A stretch of DNA of 64,000 nucleotides from Rhodobacteraceae bacterium M382 (GTDB lineage Bacteria; Pseudomonadota; Alphaproteobacteria; Rhodobacterales; Rhodobacteraceae). Made by a program: the position numbers and the translations under genes. This document shows positions 45,410-54,650 of the stretch, in pieces. The notes beneath the pieces are model-generated. The model was not told the DNA's origin. It did no database searches and saw only the letters and a program-made list of their open reading frames with translations. Within the stretch, counting starts at the first letter, position 1. Each line of letters starts with the position of its first letter. The stretch lies in assembly GCA_025141015.1 (NCBI GenBank), contig CP081098.1, forward strand, positions 2,920,501 to 2,984,500, given 5' to 3'.

Positions 45410-45895
45410 TTTGGGCGCTGCCCGCCGGTCACGCCCAGACCACAGACCAAACACAGGATCCTTTGCCGGCCAACTGTTGTCTACAAGGTCCATACAGATG
45501 GTCACGCTCACCTAACCGAAGCGGTAAACCCTGGGAAAATCATCCGATGCATCGGCCCTGAGGCTCTTGTCAGGGTTCGGCCCCGCCCCCGCTTGGCTCT
45601 CGGGTCAAAAGGCACCCGGTACGCGCTGCCGCGCCTGGCAGATCTCCCTCGTCCCATCCCAATGGCACCGATTTGATGGGCCTGCCCCTCGTCGACATCC
45701 CCCGGACCACAGGGAACGCCTGCTCCACGTGTCGGTGCGCGCTGCTTCTTTCTGGTCCGAAATACCTCGGGGTTTGGGGCAGAGCCCCAATGTCCAGGAG
45801 CGGCAGAGCCCCAATAGCAAGAAAGTTTGCGGTGAGACCCCGATGCGACGGGCGCGAACACAGCCGTTAATCCAGCCCTCCGCCCAACCGGGCGG
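45410..45895. other. Intergenic region, no gene found
   Basis: The 486 bases hold no frame with family resemblance. A small hairpin TTGGGGC-AGA-GCCCCAA (45774-45790) and a second copy of GGCAGAGCCCCAAT shortly after it are the only structured parts. The bases look like decayed coding or spacer sequence. Confidence 0.5.
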
Positions 45896-46768
45896 TCAAA
45901 GCAACCCGGAGAATCGCTCAGGCAGCAAATATTGCGTGTGATACTCAGGGCGATCGAACTCGAAAAAACCGGTTTCCCCCCGCGCCCGGAATGTGCGGCG
46001 CATCTTGCGACGCAGCGGTTCCAGATTGAACTCCTCCTGCATCTCCAACCCCTCAAAGGCTTCAAAAACCGCACGGTCTTCACCGCGTGCTTCAGCAAAC
46101 CAGTGACGCCCGATCGCAGCTTCCTTGATTGTGGCTCCAGTGGCTGCCGACACATGGTTGCGGCGATCCATGGTCGCGGCGTAATTGCCCAGATCACAGT
46201 ATTTCAGATGAAACAGAAACAGCTCATCCGGCGCGTGCAGTTTGCCGTATTGGGTGAAATGCCCACCCCGGGCAATCTTGGTCCCGGTCGAGATAATGCA
46301 GGGCTTGGAATAATGTGGGGCCGGTCGCACATGACGCCGTGGCCCTAGGATAGGTCCGGCGATCGTCTCGTGTTCCATGTCAATCCGGTGGATCACTTCC
46401 AACCCCAGCGGCGTCAGAACCCTGTTGGCCGGGACCGTTTCCAACCATTGCCGCAGATCCATACCCGTCGCCGGATCCACCACGACCAGTTCGTCCACAT
46501 CGCCGACGATGACATGGTTGTAATAACACCGCAGCGCCATGACGAAATTGTTCAGCATCCGCCATCGTTTCATGTCGAAACTCTTGTGCGGGTCTCCGGG
46601 GATGCCAATGATGTTGCAGCCCTGGGCAAGATCGGCGACCTCGGTGCCACGCCCGTGGTTGACCACATAACAGTTTTCGCGCCCCAGCATCTCGCCATAG
46701 TGGCGCAACCAAGCCTCGAGAAAGAACGCATCGTCCCGCACCATCGTCAATGCAGCAACTGTTTGCAT
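45896..46768 (-). CDS. Family 2-type glycosyltransferase
   Basis: A 290-residue protein of the Glyco_tranf_2_4 / GT2-like group. The N-terminus VAALTMVRDDAFFLEAWLRHY is the family start; VGDVDELVVVD holds the DxD motif that binds the metal and nucleotide sugar; and a late LHAPDELFLFHLKYCD helps the fold. The frame is open 16 codons upstream, but ATG 46768 is at the expected start of the fold. It is divergent from the sulfotransferase-like gene, 81 bases apart. It probably acts on a cell-surface polysaccharide or an intracellular acceptor; the acceptor is unknown. Confidence 0.77.
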   Translation of the reverse strand: MQTVAALTMVRDDAFFLEAWLRHYGEMLGRENCYVVNHGRGTEVADLAQGCNIIGIPGDPHKSFDMKRWRMLNNFVMALRCYYNHVIVGDVDELVVVDPATGMDLRQWLETVPANRVLTPLGLEVIHRIDMEHETIAGPILGPRRHVRPAPHYSKPCIISTGTKIARGGHFTQYGKLHAPDELFLFHLKYCDLGNYAATMDRRNHVSAATGATIKEAAIGRHWFAEARGEDRAVFEAFEGLEMQEEFNLEPLRRKMRRTFRARGETGFFEFDRPEYHTQYLLPERFSGLL

Positions 46769-46849
46769 GATCTGCCCTGCCCTCGCCTTTTTCTTTGCTC
46801 CATTCTTAGCGAACATATGCCGACAAGAGAATCATAAAATCGAGCGCCC

Positions 46850-47611
46850 ATGCCCCCTTTTGATGCCCTTCCCACAGATTTTGCCGAAACCGGCATCGCA
46901 ATCCACCTGAAACCGGCAACCACCTTAACCCGGTTTCAAGTTATCGGAGAGCGGGCCTCGGGTACCAACCTGACCAACCGGCTTTTGGGGCGAAATTCCC
47001 CGATGAAATCATCGGATGTCCTGGGCTGGAAACACGGGTTTCCCCATGCAATGGCGATCCCGGATGATCTTGTGGTTGTCGGTCTGGTCCGCGACGCGAC
47101 ATCCTGGGTTCGGTCATTGCACGCCAAACCCTGGCATTCGACTCCCGACATTCAGAGGCTAACCTTTTCCGAGTTTCTGCGCACGCCCTGGCACAGCGAG
47201 ATCGACCGCGAGGATTACTTCAAAAACTCAGGCCCTTTGGGTGTTGTCGGACAGACGTTGCAACATGATCGCCATCCGCTTACCGGCCGCCCTTTTGAAA
47301 CGGTTTTCGATATGCGCACAGCCAAGCTTCAGGCGCTGCTGAGCTATTTCGAACGCAACTGCAATTTCATCCTGATCCGGGCCGAAGTCGTGCAAGCCGA
47401 TCCAATGGCTGCGACCCATGCGCTCCTGGATGCGTTGTCCTTTGCTCGTCCCGACATGTTTCGAGGCGTTCACCGGCGCGTCGGCTCAAAATTCAAAAGC
47501 CGCGTCGGTCCGCGCCCCCCCACGCCCGAAATCTTGAGCCAGCCGGATCTCGAATTCCTCAGGGCACGATTGGATTGCGCTCTGGAACGCCGTCTTGGCT
47601 ATGACTACTGA
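46850..47611 (+). CDS. Sulfotransferase-like protein
   Basis: A 253-residue protein. The near-N-terminal GERASGTNLTNRLLG matches the phosphosulfate-binding loop of P-loop sulfotransferases, and VRDATSWVRSLH resembles the 3'-phosphate-binding motif (RDP-type with a substitution). The final stretch is basic. Transfer of sulfate from PAPS to a carbohydrate or other acceptor is inferred. The divergent glycosyltransferase supports a polysaccharide context. The identity is less certain than for the glycosyltransferase because the catalytic base is not obvious. Confidence 0.58.
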   Translation: MPPFDALPTDFAETGIAIHLKPATTLTRFQVIGERASGTNLTNRLLGRNSPMKSSDVLGWKHGFPHAMAIPDDLVVVGLVRDATSWVRSLHAKPWHSTPDIQRLTFSEFLRTPWHSEIDREDYFKNSGPLGVVGQTLQHDRHPLTGRPFETVFDMRTAKLQALLSYFERNCNFILIRAEVVQADPMAATHALLDALSFARPDMFRGVHRRVGSKFKSRVGPRPPTPEILSQPDLEFLRARLDCALERRLGYDY

Positions 47612-47747
47612 AAGCCCCGGAGACGCGCCATCCGTCCCGATCCCCGCCCTGTCAGAACGCAACCGCAGACTGCGGCAGGTGGGAAGGGTGCCACCAGCTA
47701 TCCTCACGTCGAAACGCTGAATAAGATATTGATTGTTTTGAGAAAAG

Positions 47748-47824
47748 TGGCGCGGTTGACGGGGCTCGAACCCGCGACCCCCGGCGTGACAGGCCGGTAC
47801 TCTAACCAACTGAGCTACAACCGC
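47748..47824 (-). tRNA. tRNA-Asp (anticodon GTC)
   Basis: A 77-nt cloverleaf on the minus strand with encoded 3' CCA. Anticodon stem GCCGG/CCGGC encloses loop CTGTCAC giving anticodon GTC. The T arm GCGGGTTCGAGCCCCGT is regular. It is identical to the second copy 158 bases upstream. Confidence 0.96.
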
Positions 47825-47905
47825 GCATGACCTTTTCGGCCTATGTTGCCCATCCGGGCCGGACCCATTTTCCATTTCTGGACCCCGGGTCGGGGCTGAC
47901 AGCAG

Positions 47906-47982
47906 TGGCGCGGTTGACGGGGCTCGAACCCGCGACCCCCGGCGTGACAGGCCGGTACTCTAACCAACTGAGCTACAACCGC
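47906..47982 (-). tRNA. tRNA-Asp (anticodon GTC), second identical copy
   Basis: Same 77-nt sequence as the copy at 47748, including CCA. Transcribed first, from the promoter at 48023-48049, then probably processed from a dimeric precursor. Confidence 0.96.
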
Positions 47983-48022
47983 CCGCTGTCTGTTCAGCGT
48001 GTCTTGCTGAACGTTTGGGTGT

Positions 48023-48049
48023 ATTATGGCCCAGCCCCGATATCGTCAA
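48023..48049 (-). promoter_or_regulatory. Promoter of the tRNA-Asp pair
   Basis: On the minus strand TTGACG (48044-48049) and CATAAT (48023-48028) are separated by 15 bases; TAATAC at 17 bases is the alternative -10. A leader hairpin TTCAGC-GTGTCTT-GCTGAA (about 47993-48011) follows before the mature tRNA. Confidence 0.65.
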
Positions 48050-48553
48050 GCAGTGTTTCGCGTTTTTCTGCTGTTTGGTGGGAATTATTTTTGGTTTCCC
48101 AACTAACCCCTTGTGAGACAAGGCTTCGTCACGATCCTTCACCCGTCGGCGCATTCCCGGCGCTGCCCGCCCGACACCGGCAAGCCAGCGGACAGGCACG
48201 CCAATGTGCGATCCGCCACGCATTGGCAGATTTGCGCCCCCATCTATCACGGTTACCGGAAATCTGCCTGCTGATTTCGCGCTCCAATATGCCCTGGAAA
48301 GTCGGAACAGACGCATGCCTTCGTCGCCGCAAGAACGTTTCGGACCACTTCCCTCATTTCCGAGGGGCCCGAGAACACGAAACAACAGCAGATCTGAAGT
48401 CACAGCCAAAAATGTGAAGCTGAAAGAACACCGGGCATAGTTTTCGCCCGCCCCTGGACGGCGCTGGCATCACCGACGGACGTTACCATGAATAATCGTG
48501 CAATCTGAGCTCGTTTCGGCAATTGTTCTTTATGACTGCTCGGGAGACCCGTC
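48050..48553. other. Intergenic region, no gene found
   Basis: About 500 bases between the tRNA-Asp promoter and the cyclase. No frame has recognisable family features. The region is higher in A+T near 48050-48120. Confidence 0.5.
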
Positions 48554-50404
48554 TTGACTGAGAATAGAGTAGAACGTCGACTTGCCGCGATTCTCGCCGC
48601 CGACGTGGTGGGCTATTCCTCATTGATCGAGAATGATGAAACTGGCACCCGTGCGCTTTTGAACGCGGCATTCGACGAGATCATCGCCCCGGCCCTTGAA
48701 CGCCATCGCGGGCGATTGTTCAAGACGATGGGTGATGGGTATTTGGCCGAATTTGCCTCCGTCGTCGAAGCTGTCGAATGCGCAGCCGCCATCCAAAAGA
48801 ACCTTGCTGACCACAGCACGCTGACCTTGCGGATCGGGATAAACCTGGGTGACGTCATCGTCGAAGGCGATGATCTCCATGGAGATGGCATAAATGTTGC
48901 AGCGCGGATCGAGGCATTGGCGGACCCCGGTGGCATCGCGATCTCGCGGTCGGCGCGCGATCAGATCCGGGACAAGTTGAACGTGACTCTGCATGACCTT
49001 GGCGAAATCCGGGTCAAGAATATCGCCCGCCCAGTGCGTGTGTTCAATGTGGTCGACCCGAGTATACCTTCTGAAGCGACGCCGACGTCACGGCCCCAAA
49101 CGTTCGTTTGGAAATTTGGTGCGGCGGGCGTGGCTCTGCTGGTGCTGGCATTTGTTGGCATGCTGTCCTGGGACCGTTTGCGTCCCCAGGACGTGGAAGC
49201 CGCATCTCTTGCGAGGATGCAACTGGCGTTGCCAGACAAGCCCTCCGTCGCGGTGCTCCCGTTCAAGACACAGTCCGGCACCCAGGAAGAAGCACTGCTG
49301 GCAAGGGCCGTGGGCGAAGATCTCACGCGCAGCCTGGCGCGAGTCGATGGCCTGTTCGTCATTGCGAGCAGTTCGACGGAACGATACCGCGACCAGAGGG
49401 TGAGCCCCGCAAAGGTGGCAGAAGAGCTGGGCGTGGCTCATATCGTGCGAGGCACATTGCGGCGGTCTGGCGAACAAGTCCGCGTCGACACCGAGCTGAT
49501 CGAAACACTGTCAGGACGCATAATTTGGAGCGACCGTATCGAACGTGCGTCCAAGGACGTGTTTGAATTGCAGGACTCGCTTGTCACCCATCTCGCGCAG
49601 CAGTTTTCCGAAGATTTGGAGCGCGTGCAGGACCGGCATCGCTTCACAGAGAACCCAGAGGCCTTTCTGCTGTGGGCGCGTGCGGACGAGGCAAGCTGGG
49701 TGAATACTCCCATCTCCTACCAGCGCGCGCGCGCACTGGCGCAAGAGGCGTTGGCGCTGGATCCCGAATTCGTGAGAGCCACGGCGTTGCTCGGATTTGT
49801 CGAAACCCAGACCGGCTATTTCCGGGTTGCGAACGATCCCAGACTTGCGCTTGAAAATGGTCTTGAAATTGCACGAGAGGTCGTGCGTCTCGAACCGGAT
49901 GACTGGTATTCGCGTCAGGTTCTTGCACAATCGCTTCTGAATTTGCGCGACTACGAAGGCGCGCTTGACGAGTTCAGGCGTGCAATGGAGCTCGAACCCG
50001 CCCATCCGAATCTGCTGACCCGATCAGCATTGGCGCTGATCTTTCTTGGCCGCGGGTCTGAGGCCGAGGAATTGCTGCGCCTTTCGGTTCGGTTGAACCC
50101 ATTTCACAATTGGCTCGCCGACCAGTTGCTGGGTCAGGCAATCTATCTTCAGGGTCGATATGGCGAAGCACTGGAACATCTTGAGACTGCGCGCTCAAAG
50201 AACCCGCGCTTTATTGGAAATCTGTGGTGGCGCGCTGCTGCTTATGGACAACTTGGCGACGACACCAAAGCAAGTCAGACGGTCAAAGCCATCATAGAAC
50301 GTATGCCCAATGCGAGCATTTCCACAAGCTTCATCCAGATCACTGATCCTATTGGTCAGACACGTTTTAAAGAGGGGCTGCGCGCGGCTGGGCTTCCTGA
50401 GTAA
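48554..50404 (+). CDS. Class III adenylate/guanylate cyclase with TolB-like and TPR regions
   Basis: A 616-residue membrane protein. The cytosolic catalytic domain is residues about 8-165, with metal-binding Asp17 (AADVVGYSSL) and Asp61 (KTMGDGYLAEF) and the substrate/transition-state segment DGINVAARIEALADPGGIAIS. One membrane helix spans about 190-208 (FGAAGVALLVLAFVGML). A TolB-like/FlgO-type region (PSVAVLPFKTQ onward, about 230-350) and TPR-like helices (about 370-600) follow outside or in the cytosol, depending on topology. It converts ATP (or GTP) to a cyclic nucleotide. TTG 48554 with GGGAGA upstream is the start. It is isolated in an accessory region. Confidence 0.87.
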   Translation: MTENRVERRLAAILAADVVGYSSLIENDETGTRALLNAAFDEIIAPALERHRGRLFKTMGDGYLAEFASVVEAVECAAAIQKNLADHSTLTLRIGINLGDVIVEGDDLHGDGINVAARIEALADPGGIAISRSARDQIRDKLNVTLHDLGEIRVKNIARPVRVFNVVDPSIPSEATPTSRPQTFVWKFGAAGVALLVLAFVGMLSWDRLRPQDVEAASLARMQLALPDKPSVAVLPFKTQSGTQEEALLARAVGEDLTRSLARVDGLFVIASSSTERYRDQRVSPAKVAEELGVAHIVRGTLRRSGEQVRVDTELIETLSGRIIWSDRIERASKDVFELQDSLVTHLAQQFSEDLERVQDRHRFTENPEAFLLWARADEASWVNTPISYQRARALAQEALALDPEFVRATALLGFVETQTGYFRVANDPRLALENGLEIAREVVRLEPDDWYSRQVLAQSLLNLRDYEGALDEFRRAMELEPAHPNLLTRSALALIFLGRGSEAEELLRLSVRLNPFHNWLADQLLGQAIYLQGRYGEALEHLETARSKNPRFIGNLWWRAAAYGQLGDDTKASQTVKAIIERMPNASISTSFIQITDPIGQTRFKEGLRAAGLPE

Positions 50405-50512
50405 TCCATGCGTCAGGCTGCCTGCGGTCTCTTCATACCCAAATCCGGTGCCCGGTGGCTCCCGGCCCGCAACAGGGTCTCCCCAACACGCAGGCATTCA
50501 CACGATCATTGC

Positions 50513-50659
50513 TCAGCGGCCACCCTGCCCCATCACCGCATTACGATTTGCCTTGTGAGTCTGATAGTCTTGGTAGGCTTGAGTGCCGGGCTCCGGCACA
50601 CAAGCTGTAAGGCCCAAGGTGGCCCCAATCAGGATCAGGCATTGAATACGTGCCAGCAT
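50513..50659 (-). CDS. Small lipoprotein (48 residues)
   Basis: A short frame from ATG 50659 with AAGGAC six bases upstream. The start MLARIQCLILIGATLGLTAC has a hydrophobic core and a lipobox LTAC, with Cys20 as the lipidated residue. The mature 29 residues are polar (VPEPGTQAYQDYQTHKANRN). Short outer- or inner-membrane lipoproteins of this kind are common in marine alphaproteobacteria; the function is unknown. It is convergent with the cyclase gene, 108 bases between stops. Confidence 0.65.
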   Translation of the reverse strand: MLARIQCLILIGATLGLTACVPEPGTQAYQDYQTHKANRNAVMGQGGR

Positions 50660-51283
50660 GTGTTCGTCCTTTGAAAACTGCGCTCAACACAAAGAATAGA
50701 CCGATTCACCCCAGAGTCACTGAGTAGCCAGGAGGCTGGCTTGAACTCGGATCTGCCTCGGCTGCAACGACATCCAGACGGACATCCAGACGGTGCCATG
50801 GGCGATCATTGCACGAGGCGCTGATGCGGTGCCCCCGATCCGCCACAACGGCCGCGCCCGGCAAACAGACTGTGCAGCTGCCGTCGCGCGGAACAAAACC
50901 CTGCGGGCACCCCGACCCCTGGGTCGGGCGCTGTGGAAAAATCGGCGCTCTACCATGCTCCAAGCAGGGCCGTGATCAAGGCCGTCACCCGAACTCAAAC
51001 GCGAAACGGCCAACTCACGCCAAGGAGCGCTTTGCGCAACAGCCTTGTTATCAGATCCGACAAAGAACAGGCCATCTCCGGGCGCGCCATAAATGGCATC
51101 GCTGGAGTTTGCTCCGCTGGGTGTGCCATTCCTATTTGTGTTGCTGATGCTCATGAATTCACACGATCGTTTTCGGCATGTGATTCATTACACGACCCTC
51201 GATATTACCTTGGTGAGTTTTTATCAAAACGATACATGCTGCATATTCGAGGGAAGTCTAGGTTATGAATTGTGATTACGATT
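50660..51283. other. Intergenic region, no clear gene
   Basis: About 620 bases between the small lipoprotein and the BspA/RTX gene. Open frames here lack ribosome binding sites and family features. One GC-rich stretch (CGACCCCTGGGTCGGGCG near 50918-50935) forms a hairpin. It may be the remnant of a lost gene. Confidence 0.45.
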
Positions 51284-53086
51284 TTATGCGAGAAGATCGA
51301 ACGCTTCACCGCTAATTTGAATATTAATTTCGGATTGATCTTCACCATCGACCAGCGCCCAAATGATTTGTCCCGTCGGTTTGTAGATCACAAATCCCTC
51401 CCTGATTGTATCTTCGCCGGAACGGTCCCCTGATGCATTCGACGCATGGGCAAAATTGACCTGGAAATCGTCCGCCATCACGAGACCACCGCCCCAGAGC
51501 AGAACATCGCCATCTACAGCCGTGTAATCCTGTATCCAATCCGACCCGTGGCCCGCGATGCCAGCGTGGAAAAACCGGTCCGCGCCCCAGCCACCATTCA
51601 GCCGGTCATGACCAAATCCGCCGTTGATGAAATCCGCGCCTGAACTGCCGAAAATCTCGTCGCTCAGCGCCGAGCCGGTCAGCACATCATGGCCCTCGCC
51701 GCCAATCAGCGTATCGGCACCAAATCCGCCCAGCAGAGTGTCGTTACCCGCCTCGCCGCGCAGCTCGTCATTGCCATAGCCGCCATCGGCATAGTCATTG
51801 CCATATCCGGCCAGAATGCGGTCAGCCAAATCACCCTCGGACGGGCTGTCCATCAAACCGCCGTAGATAACATCGTCGCCTTCGCCGCCAATCAGCGCAT
51901 CAAGGCCTAGCCCACCGACCAGCGTGTCGCCACCGGCATCGCCCGACAGCCTGTCAGCAAAGGCGCTGCCGGTGATGTAGTCGTCACCTTCAAGCCCATC
52001 TAAGCGATTGCCAGCAGTACCCGCGGTGTCGTCCAGAACGTCGTCGCCGATGGTGCCGAACAGGTAATAGCGGACATCCAGGATCGTCCAATTATATTCG
52101 GTGACCAAGATGTTAACGACATGTTGATCCGAGTAAAAAAGGCCCTCCGCCCAAAGCGGAACACCAATCGGAATGCGGGTTTCGCCGGGATCAAGACGTG
52201 CCCAACCCGCCAGCGTGGCGTCGAAATTCTCCGTGCTCATGCCCGAACCGGAGAACATACCAACGGCGAATTGCAATGAGGAGATGTCCCAGGCGCTCAG
52301 GTCCTGGTCAAAGGACGCGGCACCATAGAACATGTGACCGAAGGTCGTGACATTGCTGGTCTCCCAGGAACTCAGATCCTGGTTGAAGGATGACGCACCA
52401 TAAAACATGCTGGACATTCCATTGGCACTGCTGGTGTCCCAGTTACTCAGATCCTGGTTGAAGGACGACACATCATCAAACATGCCTCCAAAACTGGTGA
52501 CATTGCCGGTATTCCAATTTCCAATGTTTTGGTCAAATGCAAGTGCCCCGGAAAACATATGCGACATGTCCGTCACATTTCCGGTATCCCACCCGCCAAT
52601 ATCCTGATTGAACGCAAGGGCGTCATAGAACATCCAGCTCATGTGTGTCACTTTTCCGGTGTCCCACGCCCCGATATCCTGATTGAACGCGGCGGCATCA
52701 TAGAACATCACGCTCATATCCGTGACATTTACGGTATTCCAATCCCCGATATCCTGATTGAACACAGCGGCGTTTCTGAACATCTGGTACATATTGGTGA
52801 CGCTGCCGGTGTCCCACCCGCCAATGTCCTGATTGAAAACGGTCGCGTTTCTGAACATGTCGCTCATGTCTGTGACGTTCTGGGTGTTCCAGCTGCCAAT
52901 GTTCAGGTTCATCGGGTTAGAAAACCCAAAATAGGCACCAAACATCGCTGACATATCGGTGACTGTGCTGGTGTCCCAATCCACAACTTCGACCGGGACC
53001 CGACCATTGTTGCTTATGTCACCAAGCTGGCCATGTTCATCGACAAAGAAGTAAAAACTCAAATCAATGTTGGGGGCGGGTATCAT
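51284..53086 (-). CDS. Secreted BspA-like (DUF285) repeat protein with RTX calcium-binding repeats
   Basis: A 600-residue protein built of two parts. Residues about 34-290 comprise ten copies of a 25-residue unit (IGGWDTGNVTDMSHMF, then FNQD), the BspA/DUF285 leucine-rich-type repeat found in surface proteins that bind host matrix or algae. Residues about 345-530 are RTX nonapeptides (GGEGDDVIYGG, GGYGNDELRGEAGND) typical of type I secreted proteins, then a C-terminal domain (about 530-600) of the kind that follows RTX blocks. A signal peptide is absent, as usual for T1SS substrates. The combination implies an exported adhesin. It is monocistronic, flanked by spacers. Confidence 0.85.
   Translation of the reverse strand: MIPAPNIDLSFYFFVDEHGQLGDISNNGRVPVEVVDWDTSTVTDMSAMFGAYFGFSNPMNLNIGSWNTQNVTDMSDMFRNATVFNQDIGGWDTGSVTNMYQMFRNAAVFNQDIGDWNTVNVTDMSVMFYDAAAFNQDIGAWDTGKVTHMSWMFYDALAFNQDIGGWDTGNVTDMSHMFSGALAFDQNIGNWNTGNVTSFGGMFDDVSSFNQDLSNWDTSSANGMSSMFYGASSFNQDLSSWETSNVTTFGHMFYGAASFDQDLSAWDISSLQFAVGMFSGSGMSTENFDATLAGWARLDPGETRIPIGVPLWAEGLFYSDQHVVNILVTEYNWTILDVRYYLFGTIGDDVLDDTAGTAGNRLDGLEGDDYITGSAFADRLSGDAGGDTLVGGLGLDALIGGEGDDVIYGGLMDSPSEGDLADRILAGYGNDYADGGYGNDELRGEAGNDTLLGGFGADTLIGGEGHDVLTGSALSDEIFGSSGADFINGGFGHDRLNGGWGADRFFHAGIAGHGSDWIQDYTAVDGDVLLWGGGLVMADDFQVNFAHASNASGDRSGEDTIREGFVIYKPTGQIIWALVDGEDQSEINIQISGEAFDLLA
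52223..52987 (-). repeat. Ten tandem BspA/DUF285 coding repeats
   Basis: Units of 75 bases (25 residues) with the pattern W-[DN]-T-x3-V-T-x-M-x3-MF-x5-F-[ND]-Q-D. The first is longer (29 residues) and the last is degenerate. The DNA is similar enough to support copy-number change by recombination. Confidence 0.85.
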
Positions 53087-53633
53087 ATCAAATTCTTTCG
53101 CTTACTTGGGCGCAATAAGCGCGATATAATAAGAGGTTTCGTCCTATGAACGCAACGGAACACCTTTTTCAGAACGCACTCCGTTGGTCTTGCCTATTAT
53201 TCGACGCACTACACCCAAATCAGCATCAATAAAACCCTATACGTGCGTCATACTTTTTATAATACAACCTTAATGTGGAACTTGCAGAGCAGCTCGTTTC
53301 GGCAAGCTATGTGTCCTCTTGCGGGAGCCCACCTCCTGGGCAGAGTTGTCTTCAGAAGCGACCTCGGCGAAGGACTGGCATCCGCCGCTCTGCGTTAACC
53401 GATCCTGCCTTCTTTGGACTGAAAGCGCCTTTTAATCACGTCAAACATGGGCTTTGCGTCACCAACGGTTATCCACGCTTCTCCCCAGACGACCAGCGCA
53501 CGGCCGCCGATGCTGTCGACGTCCCGCAGATTCGAGCTGTAAGGAAAGGGAACACTTAGGATCACGGAACCAGGGGACACTTCAAAACATCGCATCTCTT
53601 ATTTCAAAAGCGAACTATTTTCAAAGAGATGGA
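53087..53633. other. Intergenic region, no gene found
   Basis: About 550 bases between the BspA/RTX gene start and tRNA-Val. AT-rich near 53090-53280, where the promoter of the BspA gene must lie. One 66-residue frame (53395-53595, minus) has no ribosome binding site or known family and is not annotated. Confidence 0.45.
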
Positions 53634-53709
<76 letters not shown>

Positions 53710-53933
53710 GCGCTGGTGGATTTAGCCAAAGCTGAGCCCACGCGCAAGAGGCTTGTTGAGCATTTTTTCCTTCTGAATGATTTTTTTTTCCGATCCACAC
53801 GACTGGGTTCAAAGATCAAAGCGCCGGTGGCGTTGTATGCGATCACATCGCCATAGGGTCTGTTTGACGGCGACCGCGCACCACCCGGGCCGCGACCAAT
53901 ATTGGACGGAACTGAGACCCACGGCCGAAACCG

Positions 53934-54506
53934 TCAGCGCAAAACGGTTTCGGTTCCGTTTTCCAGCAGATAGACACAGCCCTGTTCATTCGGCAAAACA
54001 GCCATGTCCCTGCGTTCCAACCCCAGAACGAGGCCACGAATGACCTGCCCCAGCAACCCATGTGCAACCACCACCGATGGTCCGCGAAGGTGCGTCATGA
54101 AATCACTGATACGGGCAAGAAAACTGGCATACCCTTCACCATCCGGTGCCTCACAGAATAGATCCAGCGAGTTTGGATTGGCGGCAATGATCCCCGGCCA
54201 TCGGGAATCGGCCTCGGGCCGTGTCAGCCCCTGAAGTGCCCCGGCATAGGCTTCGGCCAACCGTTGATCGGTCGTGAAATTGCGCCCGCCCAGGGCGATC
54301 TGTGCGGTTTGCTGGGCACGCCCCAACGGAGACACAAAACAGGCGGGATTGGCGGCGAGCACAGGAGCCATGATCCGGGCCTGAGCCTGGGCCTGCTCTT
54401 TGCCCAACGCCGTCAGGTCAGATTCCAACTGCCCCTGAATGCGCCCTTGGGCGTTCCAATGGGTTTCACCGTGCCGCAGCAGCCAGATTTTCGGAAAGCC
54501 AACCAT
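53934..54506 (-). CDS. Histidine phosphatase family protein (PGM-like)
   Basis: A 190-residue enzyme of the phosphoglycerate-mutase superfamily. The catalytic LLRHGETHWN is at about 9-18, with His11 as nucleophile; a second Arg follows (SPLGRAQQTA), and the late catalytic His is in VVVAHGLLGQVIRG. It removes phosphate from a small molecule; broad-specificity phosphatases (PhoE/CobC-like) are closest. It is monocistronic between tRNA-Val and the MBL gene. Confidence 0.88.
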   Translation of the reverse strand: MVGFPKIWLLRHGETHWNAQGRIQGQLESDLTALGKEQAQAQARIMAPVLAANPACFVSPLGRAQQTAQIALGGRNFTTDQRLAEAYAGALQGLTRPEADSRWPGIIAANPNSLDLFCEAPDGEGYASFLARISDFMTHLRGPSVVVAHGLLGQVIRGLVLGLERRDMAVLPNEQGCVYLLENGTETVLR

Positions 54507-54650
54507 GCTCTAACCACCCTCGTTTTGGTCGGCTCACCCTGTCGCGAAGTCTGGCCAATGTCCAGCCGCAAACCCCCCGGTGTCCAGCCCGGAATGCCCC
54601 GTGCCGATGTCTCGATTCAGCGACGGCATCCGGCATGTCGAAACCGGCAA

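Noticed and set aside
50717-51154. 145-codon minus-strand frame in the gap before the BspA/RTX gene
   Set aside because: Low-complexity translation, no start signal, and no family; treated as spacer.
53395-53595. 66-codon minus-strand frame between the BspA/RTX gene and tRNA-Val
   Set aside because: The residues look protein-like, but there is no ribosome binding site or recognisable family; it may be a decayed fragment.
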